This document shows, one piece after another, positions 6,281 through 13,472 of a DNA stretch of 39,657 nt (its first letter is position 1; each line of letters starts with the position of its first letter). The DNA lies in the NCBI GenBank assembly GCA_900539945.1, contig UQDV01000024.1, positions 1-39,657 of the forward strand, written 5' to 3'. This DNA comes from an uncultured Faecalibacterium sp. (GTDB lineage: Bacteria; Bacillota; Clostridia; Oscillospirales; Ruminococcaceae). Under the pieces are notes generated by a model. The model saw nothing but the letters and a program-made list of their open reading frames with translations. It was not told where the DNA came from and did not search any database. Position numbers and translations under genes: made by a program.

Positions 6281-6955
6281 TTGCAGCAAAACTGGAAATT
6301 CCAACGCGGAGACATCTTCTTCACCCATTTCGGGGCGAGCACCGGCTCGGAACAGCACGGTGACCGCCCGGTGGTCATTCTTCAGAATGACGTGGGCAAT
6401 TATCACTCTCCGACCCTGATCGTTGCGACCATGACAAGCAAGGCGGAAAAGAAAGTAAACCAGCCGACCCACTGCCTGTTGGAAAACGCAGGGTTGAATA
6501 TGCCGTCCGTTGTGCAGGCAGAGCAGATCTTCACCATCGACAAAAGCCGGGCACTGAAGTATCTGGGGCATCTGACCCCAGAGGAGATGCGCCGGGTGGA
6601 TGATGCGGTTCGCATCAGCCTTGCACTGAACCCTATGGGCAGCATCCAGCAGATAGAGCCTATCCGGCGCTCTACGGCGGTTTATGCGCCGCCTGAGGTG
6701 GTGGATGGCAAACCGCCTGTCTACCCCTATACGCCCATCCGGTCGTCCTTTGAGAACGCCGGAAGCATCGAGGAAATGATGCTGTACACCGAACTGCAAT
6801 CCGCGGTTCATGCCATGATCCAGCGGCTCGAATATAGCTTCACCTTCAATCCCAGCCTGCTCACCAGCCCGAAGCGGAAGCAGCAGGTGACTGAGATCTT
6901 AGAGGAAGCCGAGAAGTACATTTGGAGAATCAAGGAGGAAATGCGATGCGCCTGA
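6281..6955 (+). CDS. MazF/PemK-family endoribonuclease-like toxin with C-terminal extension
   Basis: Residues 1 to about 115 form a MazF/PemK domain: 'RGDIFFTHFG', 'GDRPVVILQNDVGNY', 'PTLIVATMTSK' and 'PSVVQAEQIFTIDKSRA' occur in family order. They include the conserved Arg of the RPVV segment and the Thr/Ser of the ATMTSK segment linked to catalysis. MazF enzymes cut single-stranded RNA at short motifs. The remaining 110 residues, rich in Pro then helical ('SIEEMMLYTELQSAVHAMIQ'), are not part of a usual 110-120 residue MazF. Start: a TTG at 6281 with GGAGG upstream. The end overlaps the ParB-like gene by 10 bases. No classical MazE gene is adjacent, so the regulatory partner is unclear. Confidence 0.8.
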   Translation: MQQNWKFQRGDIFFTHFGASTGSEQHGDRPVVILQNDVGNYHSPTLIVATMTSKAEKKVNQPTHCLLENAGLNMPSVVQAEQIFTIDKSRALKYLGHLTPEEMRRVDDAVRISLALNPMGSIQQIEPIRRSTAVYAPPEVVDGKPPVYPYTPIRSSFENAGSIEEMMLYTELQSAVHAMIQRLEYSFTFNPSLLTSPKRKQQVTEILEEAEKYIWRIKEEMRCA

Positions 6956-7755
6956 ACGACAACAATACTTTCATTGGTATCAACCCGCCGTACCAGCTTT
7001 CGGTCATCCACAGCAGCAAGCTGATCTATCCCCGCGAGATCTACCAGCGGGGCGTAGAGCGCAAGAGGGTGGAGCTGATTGCAAGGGACTTCAACGAGTA
7101 CATCGTTAACGAGCCGAAGGTCAGCTTCCGCAACGGCAGGTACTATGTAATGGATGGGCAGCACACCATCGAGGGCTGCATCCTCCTCAACGGCGGCGAG
7201 GACCGCCCGATCCTCTGCAAGGTCTACACCGGTCTGACGATGGAGCAGGAAGCCCTGCTCTTTGCCGAGCAGAACGGTCACGCCGCACCCCTGTCGGCGG
7301 GCATCAAGCTGCGCGCCAAGGTGGTGGGCGGCGATGCGCCTTCCAAGGCGTTTGTCGCAGCCACTAACCGGGCGGGGCTTTCCCTCAACTACGACAGTAT
7401 GCAGCTGAGCGACTACCGCATCGGCTGTGTGGGCACGGCGCTGAAGCTGTACGACCAGCTGGGCGAAGAGATCTACTGCGAAGCTCTGCGGCACATCGTG
7501 GAAGCGTGGGAGGGCAAACCGGATTCCTTCCGGGCGGCTGTCCTGCGGGGCGTGATGTACTTTGTGCAGCTGTATCATGGGCAGTACAGCGAGGAGCGGC
7601 TTGTCCGTGCGCTGAGCGGCGTCCATCCCATGGAGCTCTACCGTGTCAGCCGGGATAACCCCGCCAAGCTTCCGGGCTGGCGGCGGTACGTTTACCCCAT
7701 CTACACCACCTACAACGGCAAGTGCAGGAAAGACGCACTGCCGATGAAGTTCTAA
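6946..7755 (+). CDS. ParB/Srx-like domain protein (DGQH motif)
   Basis: The 269-residue product has the start of a ParB/sulfiredoxin-like fold: 'ELIARDFNEYIVNEPKVSFR' leading to 'YYVMDGQHTIEGC' near residue 70. There the DGQH stretch occupies the place of the ParB GERR/nucleotide-binding motif. A helical region follows ('MEQEALLFAEQNGHAAPLSA'), as in DUF6551/DGQHR-type proteins. Members are often on plasmids and integrative elements, but their biochemical role is not settled; DNA partition or a nucleotide-dependent switch is possible. Start: the ATG at 6946 with AAGGAGG upstream, overlapping the end of the MazF-like gene, so the pair is translationally coupled. The final 60 residues show no known domain. 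Confidence 0.65.
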   Translation: MRLNDNNTFIGINPPYQLSVIHSSKLIYPREIYQRGVERKRVELIARDFNEYIVNEPKVSFRNGRYYVMDGQHTIEGCILLNGGEDRPILCKVYTGLTMEQEALLFAEQNGHAAPLSAGIKLRAKVVGGDAPSKAFVAATNRAGLSLNYDSMQLSDYRIGCVGTALKLYDQLGEEIYCEALRHIVEAWEGKPDSFRAAVLRGVMYFVQLYHGQYSEERLVRALSGVHPMELYRVSRDNPAKLPGWRRYVYPIYTTYNGKCRKDALPMKF

Positions 7756-7808
7756 GCTCAAATATCTCCTTTGGCAAGTGAGATGGTTCCCGAAAAAGAC
7801 CATCACAC

Positions 7809-7837
7809 TTTACATATAGTATTTTCTGCTGAATAAT
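7809..7837 (+). promoter_or_regulatory. Possible promoter for xis-int
   Basis: TTTACA (7809-7814), 17 bases, AATAAT (7832-7837), about 30 bases before the excisionase start. The -10 is imperfect. It fits separate expression of the excision genes. Confidence 0.4.
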
Positions 7838-7868
7838 CGACATATTGAACTAGAAAGAGAGGACAGGA

Positions 7869-8234
7869 ATGAGCGAGATCGCAGCCTGCACTTTGATTCA
7901 GGAAGAGCCTGACCGAAAGACGGAGAGGTATCTGACGATGTTCAAGGACTACCCGGATGTGGTGACGGTGGAGCATCTTCAGGAAATGCTTGGCATCTGC
8001 CGGAAGAATGCGTATCTGTTGGTCAAGCAGAATAAGATCCACTCGGCGCGTGTAGGACGCAGCTATAAGATACCAAAACTCTGCGTGGTAGAGTACCTGC
8101 TCGATCAGGATCGGCAACTTGGAGGGATGCACCTTTCAAACTCCCTTGTGCCATCCTTGCAAAACACTCCAGAATCTTCTAAACTTATGATGCCTAAGCA
8201 AAGGACGTTTGGCTGCGAACAGAAAGGAGCATAA
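7869..8234 (+). CDS. Excisionase-family helix-turn-helix protein
   Basis: A 121-residue protein with a MerR-like/excisionase winged helix in the middle (residues about 33-75): 'VVTVEHLQEMLGICRKNAYL', 'KQNKIHSARVGRSYKIPK'. This is the pattern of HTH_17 excisionases. Such proteins bend DNA at the attachment site and steer the integrase toward excision. The N-terminal 25 residues and the C-terminal 40 (polar, after 'EYLLDQDRQ') are longer than in Tn916 Xis. Start: the ATG at 7869 with GAGAGG upstream; an internal Met (residue 24) would give a more standard length. It ends two bases before the integrase gene, so the two are one unit. Confidence 0.8.
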   Translation: MSEIAACTLIQEEPDRKTERYLTMFKDYPDVVTVEHLQEMLGICRKNAYLLVKQNKIHSARVGRSYKIPKLCVVEYLLDQDRQLGGMHLSNSLVPSLQNTPESSKLMMPKQRTFGCEQKGA

Positions 8235-8236
8235 CT

Positions 8237-9733
8237 ATGACAAATGTGGCCGGACATTTAAGAGAACAAAACGGTATGTATCAGATGATTCTGAGCTGGA
8301 AAGACACAGATGGAAAGCGCAGAACCAAATCCATCAGCACAGGACTTCCTGTTAAAGGAAACAAAAAAAGAGCTGAATCTCTGTTGCGTAAAACACAAAA
8401 AGAGTTTAACCCTGAAACGATGCAGCAGGTTTCCGACCTGCCGGTATCGGAATATCTGAACCGCTGGCTTCGGGAAAGCGTGATGAACCTTCCGCCCGAA
8501 ACCTATGGCAGATATGCTTATGATCTGGGAAGAGTAGTTGTCCCATACTTTGAAAAGAAGCGGCTGTCTTTGAAAGCACTCTCTCCGCGCGATCTGGAAA
8601 CGTTCTTCCGCTATGAGCGTCAGCAGGAGGAGGCCAGTGTACAGCAGCTTCTGGATTGGCACAAGGAGTTGACCGATGCCCTACAATATGCCGTTGACAA
8701 TAATTGGCTGAAGGTCAGCCCCATCAAAGAAGTTGACCCCTGCCTTGATAACTCCCCGGTACTTTTCACCGACTTCATCACGGACTGGTTGAAAATGATG
8801 AAGTCACGAGTGGAAATCACAACCTATACCAGCTATGAAAGAGCAATCGTTCACAAGATCGTCCCATATTTTGAACCGCTCCACTATACATTGCAGGATA
8901 TGGAACAGCATCCCAAATACATCCAAGACTTCTACCAGCATGAGTTGGATCGTGGCCTTACGGCAAACACCGTCATTCACTATCACGCCAACATCCGCAA
9001 ATGCTTGCAGTACGCTTTTCAAATCGGCATGATCCGTTCCAACCCGGCAGATCGCGTTGAACGTCCTCGTAAGGAAAAGTTCAAGTCGGAGATTTACAGT
9101 GGTGAAGAACTGGAGCAGCTTTTCAAAGCGATTCAAGGTGACCCTTCGGAGTTTGGCGTTATCATGGCTGCATTCTACGGCCTGCGGCGCAGTGAAGTTG
9201 TTGGCTTGAAATGGGATGCCATTGACTTTGAAAACAAGAAAATCAGCATTCAGCATACGGTTGTGACCGCAAAGGTCAACGGAACGCTAACAGAAATCGC
9301 ACGAGATAAGACAAAAACAAAGTCGAGCTGCCGGACACTTCCCCTAATCCCTGCCTGTGAGCAGATGCTCAATAAAATGAAAAAGGAGCAGGAGCAGAAT
9401 CGGAAGGTCTGCGGCAAAAGCTATTGCACCGATTATCTTGACTATATCTATGTAGACCCGATGGGAAAACGGATTCGGCCCGATTTCCTGAGCCAACATT
9501 TCCCGGATTTTCTGGTCGCACACCAGATGAAGCGTATCCGCTTTCACGATCTGCGCCATAGCTGCGCCAGTCTGCTCTATGCCAATGGCGTGAGCCTGAA
9601 GGAGATTCAGGAGTGGCTGGGGCACAGCGACATCAGCACGACAAGCAACATTTATACACATCTGGATTTCTCCAGTAAGGTATCTTCGGCGAATGCAATC
9701 GTCAATATCTTCCCAGAAAACGCCAAAGTATAA
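8237..9733 (+). CDS. Tyrosine recombinase integrase with two core-binding-like domains
   Basis: The 498-residue product has an Arm/AP2-like N-terminal domain (about residues 1-58). It then has two consecutive segments that each look like a SAM-like core-binding domain (about 68-165 and 175-272), and a C-terminal catalytic domain. Catalytic residues are all present: Arg317 ('YGLRRSEVVGL'), a Lys near 362, His437 and Arg440 ('FHDLRHSC'), His463 ('WLGHSD') and Tyr473 ('NIYTHL'). Related element integrases are usually about 400 residues, so the second core-binding segment explains the extra length. It would recombine the element at the adjacent tRNA-Leu(CAA) gene. Start: the ATG at 8237 behind AAAGGAG. 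Confidence 0.92.
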   Translation: MTNVAGHLREQNGMYQMILSWKDTDGKRRTKSISTGLPVKGNKKRAESLLRKTQKEFNPETMQQVSDLPVSEYLNRWLRESVMNLPPETYGRYAYDLGRVVVPYFEKKRLSLKALSPRDLETFFRYERQQEEASVQQLLDWHKELTDALQYAVDNNWLKVSPIKEVDPCLDNSPVLFTDFITDWLKMMKSRVEITTYTSYERAIVHKIVPYFEPLHYTLQDMEQHPKYIQDFYQHELDRGLTANTVIHYHANIRKCLQYAFQIGMIRSNPADRVERPRKEKFKSEIYSGEELEQLFKAIQGDPSEFGVIMAAFYGLRRSEVVGLKWDAIDFENKKISIQHTVVTAKVNGTLTEIARDKTKTKSSCRTLPLIPACEQMLNKMKKEQEQNRKVCGKSYCTDYLDYIYVDPMGKRIRPDFLSQHFPDFLVAHQMKRIRFHDLRHSCASLLYANGVSLKEIQEWLGHSDISTTSNIYTHLDFSSKVSSANAIVNIFPENAKV

Positions 9734-9750
9734 AAAATGGGCAAAAAAGA

Positions 9751-9786
9751 AAAACAGCCTAAAATCTTTCGTTCCTAAGCTGTTTT
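9751..9786. terminator. Bidirectional terminator between integrase and tRNA-Leu
   Basis: AAAACAGC (9751-9758) pairs with GCTGTTTT (9779-9786). On the minus strand it is followed by TTTTTCTTTTTT, so it mainly ends tRNA-Leu transcription. On the plus strand it can end the integrase transcript. Confidence 0.6.
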
Positions 9787-9795
9787 ATGATGAAG

Positions 9796-9874
9796 TGCCG
9801 ATGGTGGGACTCGAACCCACATGGTTTCCCGAACGATTTTGAGTCGTTTGCGTCTGCCATTCCGCCACATCGGC
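9796..9874 (-). tRNA. tRNA-Leu (anticodon CAA)
   Basis: A complete class II cloverleaf of 79 bases: acceptor GCCGATG/CATCGGC, D-stem GCG/CGC, anticodon stem AACGA/TCGTT with loop CTCAAAA (anticodon CAA), a short variable arm, T-stem GTGGG/CCCAC with TTCGAGT, and discriminator A. CCA is not encoded. It is the attachment site of the element: its 5' half (9835-9874) recurs at 10021-10060 and, diverged, at 10207-10246. Its own upstream DNA has no strong promoter, so it may be transcribed from the promoter at 10267-10295 through the repeats. Confidence 0.93.
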
Positions 9875-10020
9875 TTATATTCAATTTTGGGACATTAGTA
9901 CCGGTTTCTGGAGATTGGAGGGATGTTCAGGAGGGATGTAAGAAATCTCGCTCCGACAAACCCTCAAAACCCAACGTACACTCGTGAATTTCTCGCACAG
10001 ACACGGAAAATCACGAAGGG
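9835..10020. repeat. 186-bp direct repeat, copy 1 (contains tRNA-Leu 5' half)
   Basis: It starts with GATTTTGAGTC at the anticodon of the intact tRNA, runs through the tRNA 5' end, and ends with TCACGAAGGG. By eye it is identical over all 186 bases to the next copy. Beyond the tRNA part it holds no gene. An imperfect inverted repeat, CTCGTGA/TCACGA, lies near its right end. Confidence 0.9.
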
Positions 10021-10206
10021 GATTTTGAGTCGTTTGCGTCTGCCATTCCGCCACATCGGCTTATATTCAATTTTGGGACATTAGTACCGGTTTCTGGAGA
10101 TTGGAGGGATGTTCAGGAGGGATGTAAGAAATCTCGCTCCGACAAACCCTCAAAACCCAACGTACACTCGTGAATTTCTCGCACAGACACGGAAAATCAC
10201 GAAGGG
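10021..10206. repeat. 186-bp direct repeat, copy 2
   Basis: An exact tandem copy of 9835-10020, including a second 40-base tRNA-Leu 5' half (10021-10060). That half lacks a matching 3' half because the sequence beyond the anticodon is repeat DNA. The identity implies a recent duplication, probably by site-specific recombination at the anticodon-loop core. Confidence 0.9.
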
Positions 10207-10246
10207 GATTTTGAGTCCCCCTCGTCTGCCATTCCGACACACCGGC
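10203..10246 (-). pseudogene. Orphan 5' half of a different tRNA-Leu(CAA)
   Basis: Acceptor strand GCCGGTG, a D-arm and an anticodon stem GGGGA/TCCCC around CTCAAAA can be read, but no variable arm, T-arm or CACCGGC acceptor partner follows. It differs from the repeat copies at several stem positions, so it is a separate tRNA-Leu allele. It is probably the original chromosomal target that lost its 3' half. It sits just downstream of the promoter at 10267-10295. Confidence 0.7.
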
Positions 10247-10266
10247 TGATGTTCAGAACATTACTT

Positions 10267-10295
10267 ATTATACCGGATTCCCTGCCAAAAATCAA
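10267..10295 (-). promoter_or_regulatory. Promoter of the original tRNA-Leu locus
   Basis: On the minus strand TTGATT (10290-10295), 17 bases, TATAAT (10267-10272). Transcription would start about 15 bases before the orphan tRNA 5' half and run through both 186-bp repeats to the intact tRNA-Leu. Confidence 0.65.
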
Positions 10296-10353
10296 GACAA
10301 AAAATCAGAGGGGAAACCTGCCCCCGGCGGTCTGCTTTTTTTGCGCCGGGAGG

Positions 10354-10382
10354 TGGACAGAACCCGCGCCGGGCGGTATACT
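10354..10382 (+). promoter_or_regulatory. Promoter of the aminopeptidase gene
   Basis: TGGACA (10354-10359), 17 bases, TATACT (10377-10382), about 37 bases before the GTG start at 10419. Confidence 0.7.
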
Positions 10383-10418
10383 GGGGGCAGATGTTTTACA
10401 CCACAGGAGGGTTTAGCT

Positions 10419-11660
10419 GTGAAAAACTTTGACGAACTTCTCAAGAAATATGCCGATTTCATCGTCCGGGTGGGGGTCAACCCCCAGCCGGGCCAGGTGC
10501 TGATCATCAACTGTGCGCTGGAAGGTGCCCCGCTGGCACGGCTGTGCGTGCGCAGTGCCTTTGAGGCGGGTGCGCGGGATGTGCAGGTGAACTGGACCGA
10601 CGACGCCGTCACCCGCACCCGCATGGAGCTGGGCAGCGAAGAGGCCCTGACCGACCACAAGGGCTGGCAGCTGCGCCGCTATCTGGACTACGCCGAGACC
10701 GAGGGCGGCGTGTGCGTGCTGCACCTCATCGCCGACGACCCGGAGGTGTTTGCCGGGCTGGACGGGGCCAAGATCAGCCGGGTGAACAGCGCCAACCGCG
10801 CCTTCATGCAGCCCTGGCGCGAGTACACCATGAACGACCGGGTGCAGTGGTCCATCGCGGCCATCCCGTCCGCGCCGTGGGCCAAGAAGATGTTCCCGGA
10901 GCTGGACACCGATGCCGCCATCGAGGCGCTGTGGCAGCTGATCTTTGACACCTGCCGCGTGACCGGCGGTGACCCGGTGGGCGAGTGGCAGGAGCATCTG
11001 GCCCGGCTGTCTGCCCTGCGGGACAAGATGAACGCCCTGGATCTGGAGAGCGTGCACTTTGCCAGCAGCAACGGCACCGACCTGACCGTGGGCATCGCTG
11101 ACCAGGCCGTGTGGGAGAGCGCCGCGAGCAAGAACGAGAAGGGGGTCACTTTCCTGCCCAACATCCCCACGGAGGAGGTGTTCACCGCGCCCCATAAAGA
11201 TAAGGTGAACGGCATCGTGTACGGCACCAAGCCCTATGTGTTCAACGGCCAGCTCATCAAGGGCTTTCATGTGACCTTCAAGGATGGCAAGGTGGTGGAG
11301 CACGGTGCCGAGGAAGGTGCCGACCTGCTGGGCCAGCTGCTGGACACCGACGAGGGTGCCCGCCACATCGGCGAGGTGGCACTGGTGCCCGCTTCCAGCC
11401 CCATCAACCGCTGCGGCAAGCTGTTCTACAACACCCTGTTTGACGAGAACGCCGCCTGCCACATCGCCTTTGGTGACAGCTACCCCGGCACCACCGCGGG
11501 CGGCACCGGCCTGACCCGGGAGCAGCTGGACGCACGCGGTATGAACCACTCCTCCCTACACGAGGACGTGATGATCGGTGCCGAGGACAGCGAGATCACC
11601 GGCAAATGCCGCGACGGCCGCACCGTGCAGCTGTTCCAGAACGGCGTCTGGGTGCTGTAA
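10419..11660 (+). CDS. M29 family metallo-aminopeptidase
   Basis: A 413-residue member of peptidase family M29 (AmpS/PepS/AmpT type), a cytoplasmic enzyme that removes N-terminal residues using two metal ions. Family landmarks are in order: 'VGVNPQPGQVLIINC' near the N-terminus, 'NIPTEEVFTAPHKDKVNG', 'EEGADLLGQLLDTDEGARHI', 'GEVALVP', 'NAACHIAFGDSY' and 'NHSSLHEDVMIG'. The last four carry the Glu, His and Asp metal ligands. Start: the GTG at 10419 with AGGAGG nine bases before it; an upstream in-frame ATG at 10341 lies ahead of the promoter and was rejected. It has its own promoter and is separated from rimP by another promoter, so it is a single-gene unit. Confidence 0.92.
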   Translation: MKNFDELLKKYADFIVRVGVNPQPGQVLIINCALEGAPLARLCVRSAFEAGARDVQVNWTDDAVTRTRMELGSEEALTDHKGWQLRRYLDYAETEGGVCVLHLIADDPEVFAGLDGAKISRVNSANRAFMQPWREYTMNDRVQWSIAAIPSAPWAKKMFPELDTDAAIEALWQLIFDTCRVTGGDPVGEWQEHLARLSALRDKMNALDLESVHFASSNGTDLTVGIADQAVWESAASKNEKGVTFLPNIPTEEVFTAPHKDKVNGIVYGTKPYVFNGQLIKGFHVTFKDGKVVEHGAEEGADLLGQLLDTDEGARHIGEVALVPASSPINRCGKLFYNTLFDENAACHIAFGDSYPGTTAGGTGLTREQLDARGMNHSSLHEDVMIGAEDSEITGKCRDGRTVQLFQNGVWVL

Positions 11661-11694
11661 AAAGGCCGGAAATGCGAAAAATTCAAGAAAATGC

Positions 11695-11723
11695 TTGCAT
11701 AAAGCGCAAGAGTATGCTATATT
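11695..11723 (+). promoter_or_regulatory. Promoter of the rimP-nusA-infB operon
   Basis: TTGCAT (11695-11700), 17 bases, TATATT (11718-11723), followed by a leader of about 65 bases with a hairpin and then the rimP ribosome binding site. Confidence 0.75.
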
Positions 11724-11749
11724 CTAGTAGTACGATATAGTTTAACCTG

Positions 11750-11786
11750 AAACGTGGGCCGCAAGGTCCGCGTTTCTTGTTTGTCA
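11750..11786 (+). promoter_or_regulatory. Leader hairpin, possible attenuator of the nusA operon
   Basis: AAACGTGGGCC (11750-11760) pairs over 11 bp (with two G-T pairs) with GGTCCGCGTTT (11765-11775) around a GCAA tetraloop. T-rich sequence (CTTGTTTG) follows and then the rimP AGGAGG. It has the form of a weak terminator or mRNA-stabilising stem. Feedback by NusA, whose gene is in the operon, is possible but not shown. Confidence 0.5.
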
Positions 11787-11797
11787 GGAGGTTTTTT

Positions 11798-12283
11798 ATG
11801 GCGAAGCAGTCTGGCGGCAACACCGCCCAGAGAGTCGAAGCGCTTGTCCGCCCCACCGTGGAGGGCATGGGCCTGCGCCTGTGGGATGTCGTTTTTGAAA
11901 AGGAAGGGCCGGACTGGTATCTTCGCGTCCTCATCGACAAGGACGGCACCATGGACACCGATACCTGCGCAGATGTTTCCCACGCACTGGACCCCATCCT
12001 GGACGAGGCCGACCCCATCGACCAGAGCTACTATCTGGAAGTGGGCAGCCCCGGCCTGGGCCGCAAGCTGACCCGCCCGGAGCACTACGAGCAGCTCAAG
12101 GGCCAGAAGATCCGGGCAAAGCTCATCCGCCCCAACGCCGACGGCGTGCGCGAGCTGGCCGGCATCCTGACCGGCCGCGAGGGCACCACCGTGACCCTGG
12201 ACACCGACAACGGCCCCGTGGCCTTTGAGGTGAACGCCGCATCCAGCGTGCAGCTGTGCGACGACGAAGATCTGTTTGACTGA
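11798..12283 (+). CDS. rimP: Ribosome maturation factor RimP
   Basis: A 161-residue RimP (formerly YhbC/YlxS), which assists late maturation of the 30S subunit. The N-terminal domain carries 'VRPTVEGMGLRLWDVVFEKE' and 'WYLRVLIDKDGTMDTDTCAD'. 'DPIDQSYYLEVGSPGLGRKL' is the diagnostic RimP signature. The C-terminal SH3-like barrel follows ('GILTGREGTTVTLDTDNGPV'). Start: the ATG at 11798 with AGGAGG upstream. It is the first gene of the operon and is followed by nusA after 43 bases, the order usual in Firmicutes. Confidence 0.96.
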   Translation: MAKQSGGNTAQRVEALVRPTVEGMGLRLWDVVFEKEGPDWYLRVLIDKDGTMDTDTCADVSHALDPILDEADPIDQSYYLEVGSPGLGRKLTRPEHYEQLKGQKIRAKLIRPNADGVRELAGILTGREGTTVTLDTDNGPVAFEVNAASSVQLCDDEDLFD

Positions 12284-12326
12284 TCGGATTTATAATAGAG
12301 AGTAAATTACAGGAGGAACCCGAAAA

Positions 12327-13439
12327 ATGGCAGCAGCGAACAACGAATTTTTTGAAGCTCTCTCCATGCTGGAGCACGAGCGCGGCATCACCGCAGAGTA
12401 CCTGATCGAGAAGATCAAGGCCGCCATCATCATTGCCGTCAAGAAGAACTACGAGGTCGAGGAGGACCACGTCAAGGTGGACATCGACCCCGATACCGGC
12501 CGCTTCGATGTGGCCCTGATCCAGGACGTCGTGGCCGACGAGGACTGGTACGACGAGCACTCCGAGATCGGCATCACCGAGGCCCAGAAGATCCGCAAGA
12601 CCTACGAAGTGGGCGACCGCATCATTACCCCGCTCAAGACCAAGGACTTTGGCCGCATTGCCGCCCAGACCGCAAAGCACGTCATTCGTCAGGGCATCCG
12701 CGAGGCCGAGCGCAGCCAGCAGCTGAGCGAGATCCAGTCCCGCGCACACGACATCGTGCAGGCCACCGTCACCCGTGTGGACCCGGAGAAGGGCATCGTG
12801 GCCCTGGACCTGGGCAAGGGCGGCGAGGCCATCCTGCCCCGCAACGAGCAGGTGCCCGGCGAGGTGTACACCGAGGGCCAGAGCCTGCAGGTCTACGTGG
12901 TGGACGTGGTGAGCACCGAGCGCGGCCCCCGCGTCATGATCAGCCGCACCCACCCCGGCCTTGTCAAGCGCCTGTTTGAGCTGGAAGTGCCCGAGATCTT
13001 TGACGGCACCGTGGAGGTCAAGGCCATCAGCCGCGAGGCCGGTGCCCGCACCAAGATGGCCGTGTGGAGCAAGGACCCCAACGTCAACCCCGTCTCTGCC
13101 TGCATCGGCGAGCACGGCAGCCGCGTGGCCGCTGTGGTCGAGAAGCTGGGCGGCGAGAAGATCGACATCGTCAAGTGGAGCGAGGACATCTCCGAGTTCA
13201 TCTCCGCAGCCCTGAGCCCCGCCAAGGTGGTCAAGGTGGAGCTTCTGCCCGGCGAGACCCGCTCCTGCCGCGTGACCGTGCCCGACCAGCAGCTGAGCCT
13301 GGCCATTGGCAACAAGGGCCAGAACGCCCGCCTGTGCGCACGCCTGACCGGCTACAACATTGATATCCGCCCGGAGAGCGGCTACTACGGCGAGGACGAA
13401 GAGCCGAAGAAGAAGGAAGAAGCTGCCGACGCCGAATAA
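12327..13439 (+). CDS. nusA: Transcription elongation/termination factor NusA
   Basis: A 370-residue NusA. The RNA polymerase-binding N-terminal domain spans about 1-130 ('NNEFFEALSMLEHERGITAE'), the S1 domain about 143-200, KH1 about 229-300 ('IGEHGSRV' loop near 260) and KH2 about 302-350 ('IGNKGQNARL' near 327). A short acidic/lysine tail ends the protein. The C-terminal acidic repeats of proteobacterial NusA are absent, as is normal for Firmicutes. NusA binds the elongating polymerase and RNA, promotes pausing and intrinsic termination, and works with NusB/NusG at boxA sites such as the one at 39619. Start: the ATG at 12327 with AGGAGG upstream. Confidence 0.97.
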   Translation: MAAANNEFFEALSMLEHERGITAEYLIEKIKAAIIIAVKKNYEVEEDHVKVDIDPDTGRFDVALIQDVVADEDWYDEHSEIGITEAQKIRKTYEVGDRIITPLKTKDFGRIAAQTAKHVIRQGIREAERSQQLSEIQSRAHDIVQATVTRVDPEKGIVALDLGKGGEAILPRNEQVPGEVYTEGQSLQVYVVDVVSTERGPRVMISRTHPGLVKRLFELEVPEIFDGTVEVKAISREAGARTKMAVWSKDPNVNPVSACIGEHGSRVAAVVEKLGGEKIDIVKWSEDISEFISAALSPAKVVKVELLPGETRSCRVTVPDQQLSLAIGNKGQNARLCARLTGYNIDIRPESGYYGEDEEPKKKEEAADAE

Positions 13440-13472
13440 GCCCGGCACCGCATGCCAAAGGAGGGAAACCGG

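Larger units (their letters stand above)
2080..9834 (+). mobile_element. Regulatory and integration end of a tRNA-Leu-inserted integrative element
   Basis: A coherent accessory block: divergent repressor module, small zinc-ribbon proteins, ImmA/IrrE protease, sigma-like protein, excisionase and tyrosine integrase. The integrase ends 63 bases from a tRNA-Leu gene flanked by repeated tRNA 5' halves. The order repressor / small regulators / sigma-like protein / xis / int resembles the control end of Tn916/Tn1549-type elements (family knowledge). No relaxase, T4SS, replication or phage structural gene is visible, so integrative-conjugative, mobilizable or satellite types are all possible. The left boundary given is only the leftmost gene of the regulatory module; the true end may lie outside the window. 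Confidence 0.6.

Noticed and set aside
9835..10206. Tandem repeats considered as a CRISPR array
   Set aside because: The units are 186 bases, immediately adjacent, contain tRNA sequence, and have no spacers or cas genes nearby.
12291..12296. TATAAT between rimP and nusA as an internal promoter
   Set aside because: No acceptable -35 lies 16-18 bases upstream, and there is no extended -10.
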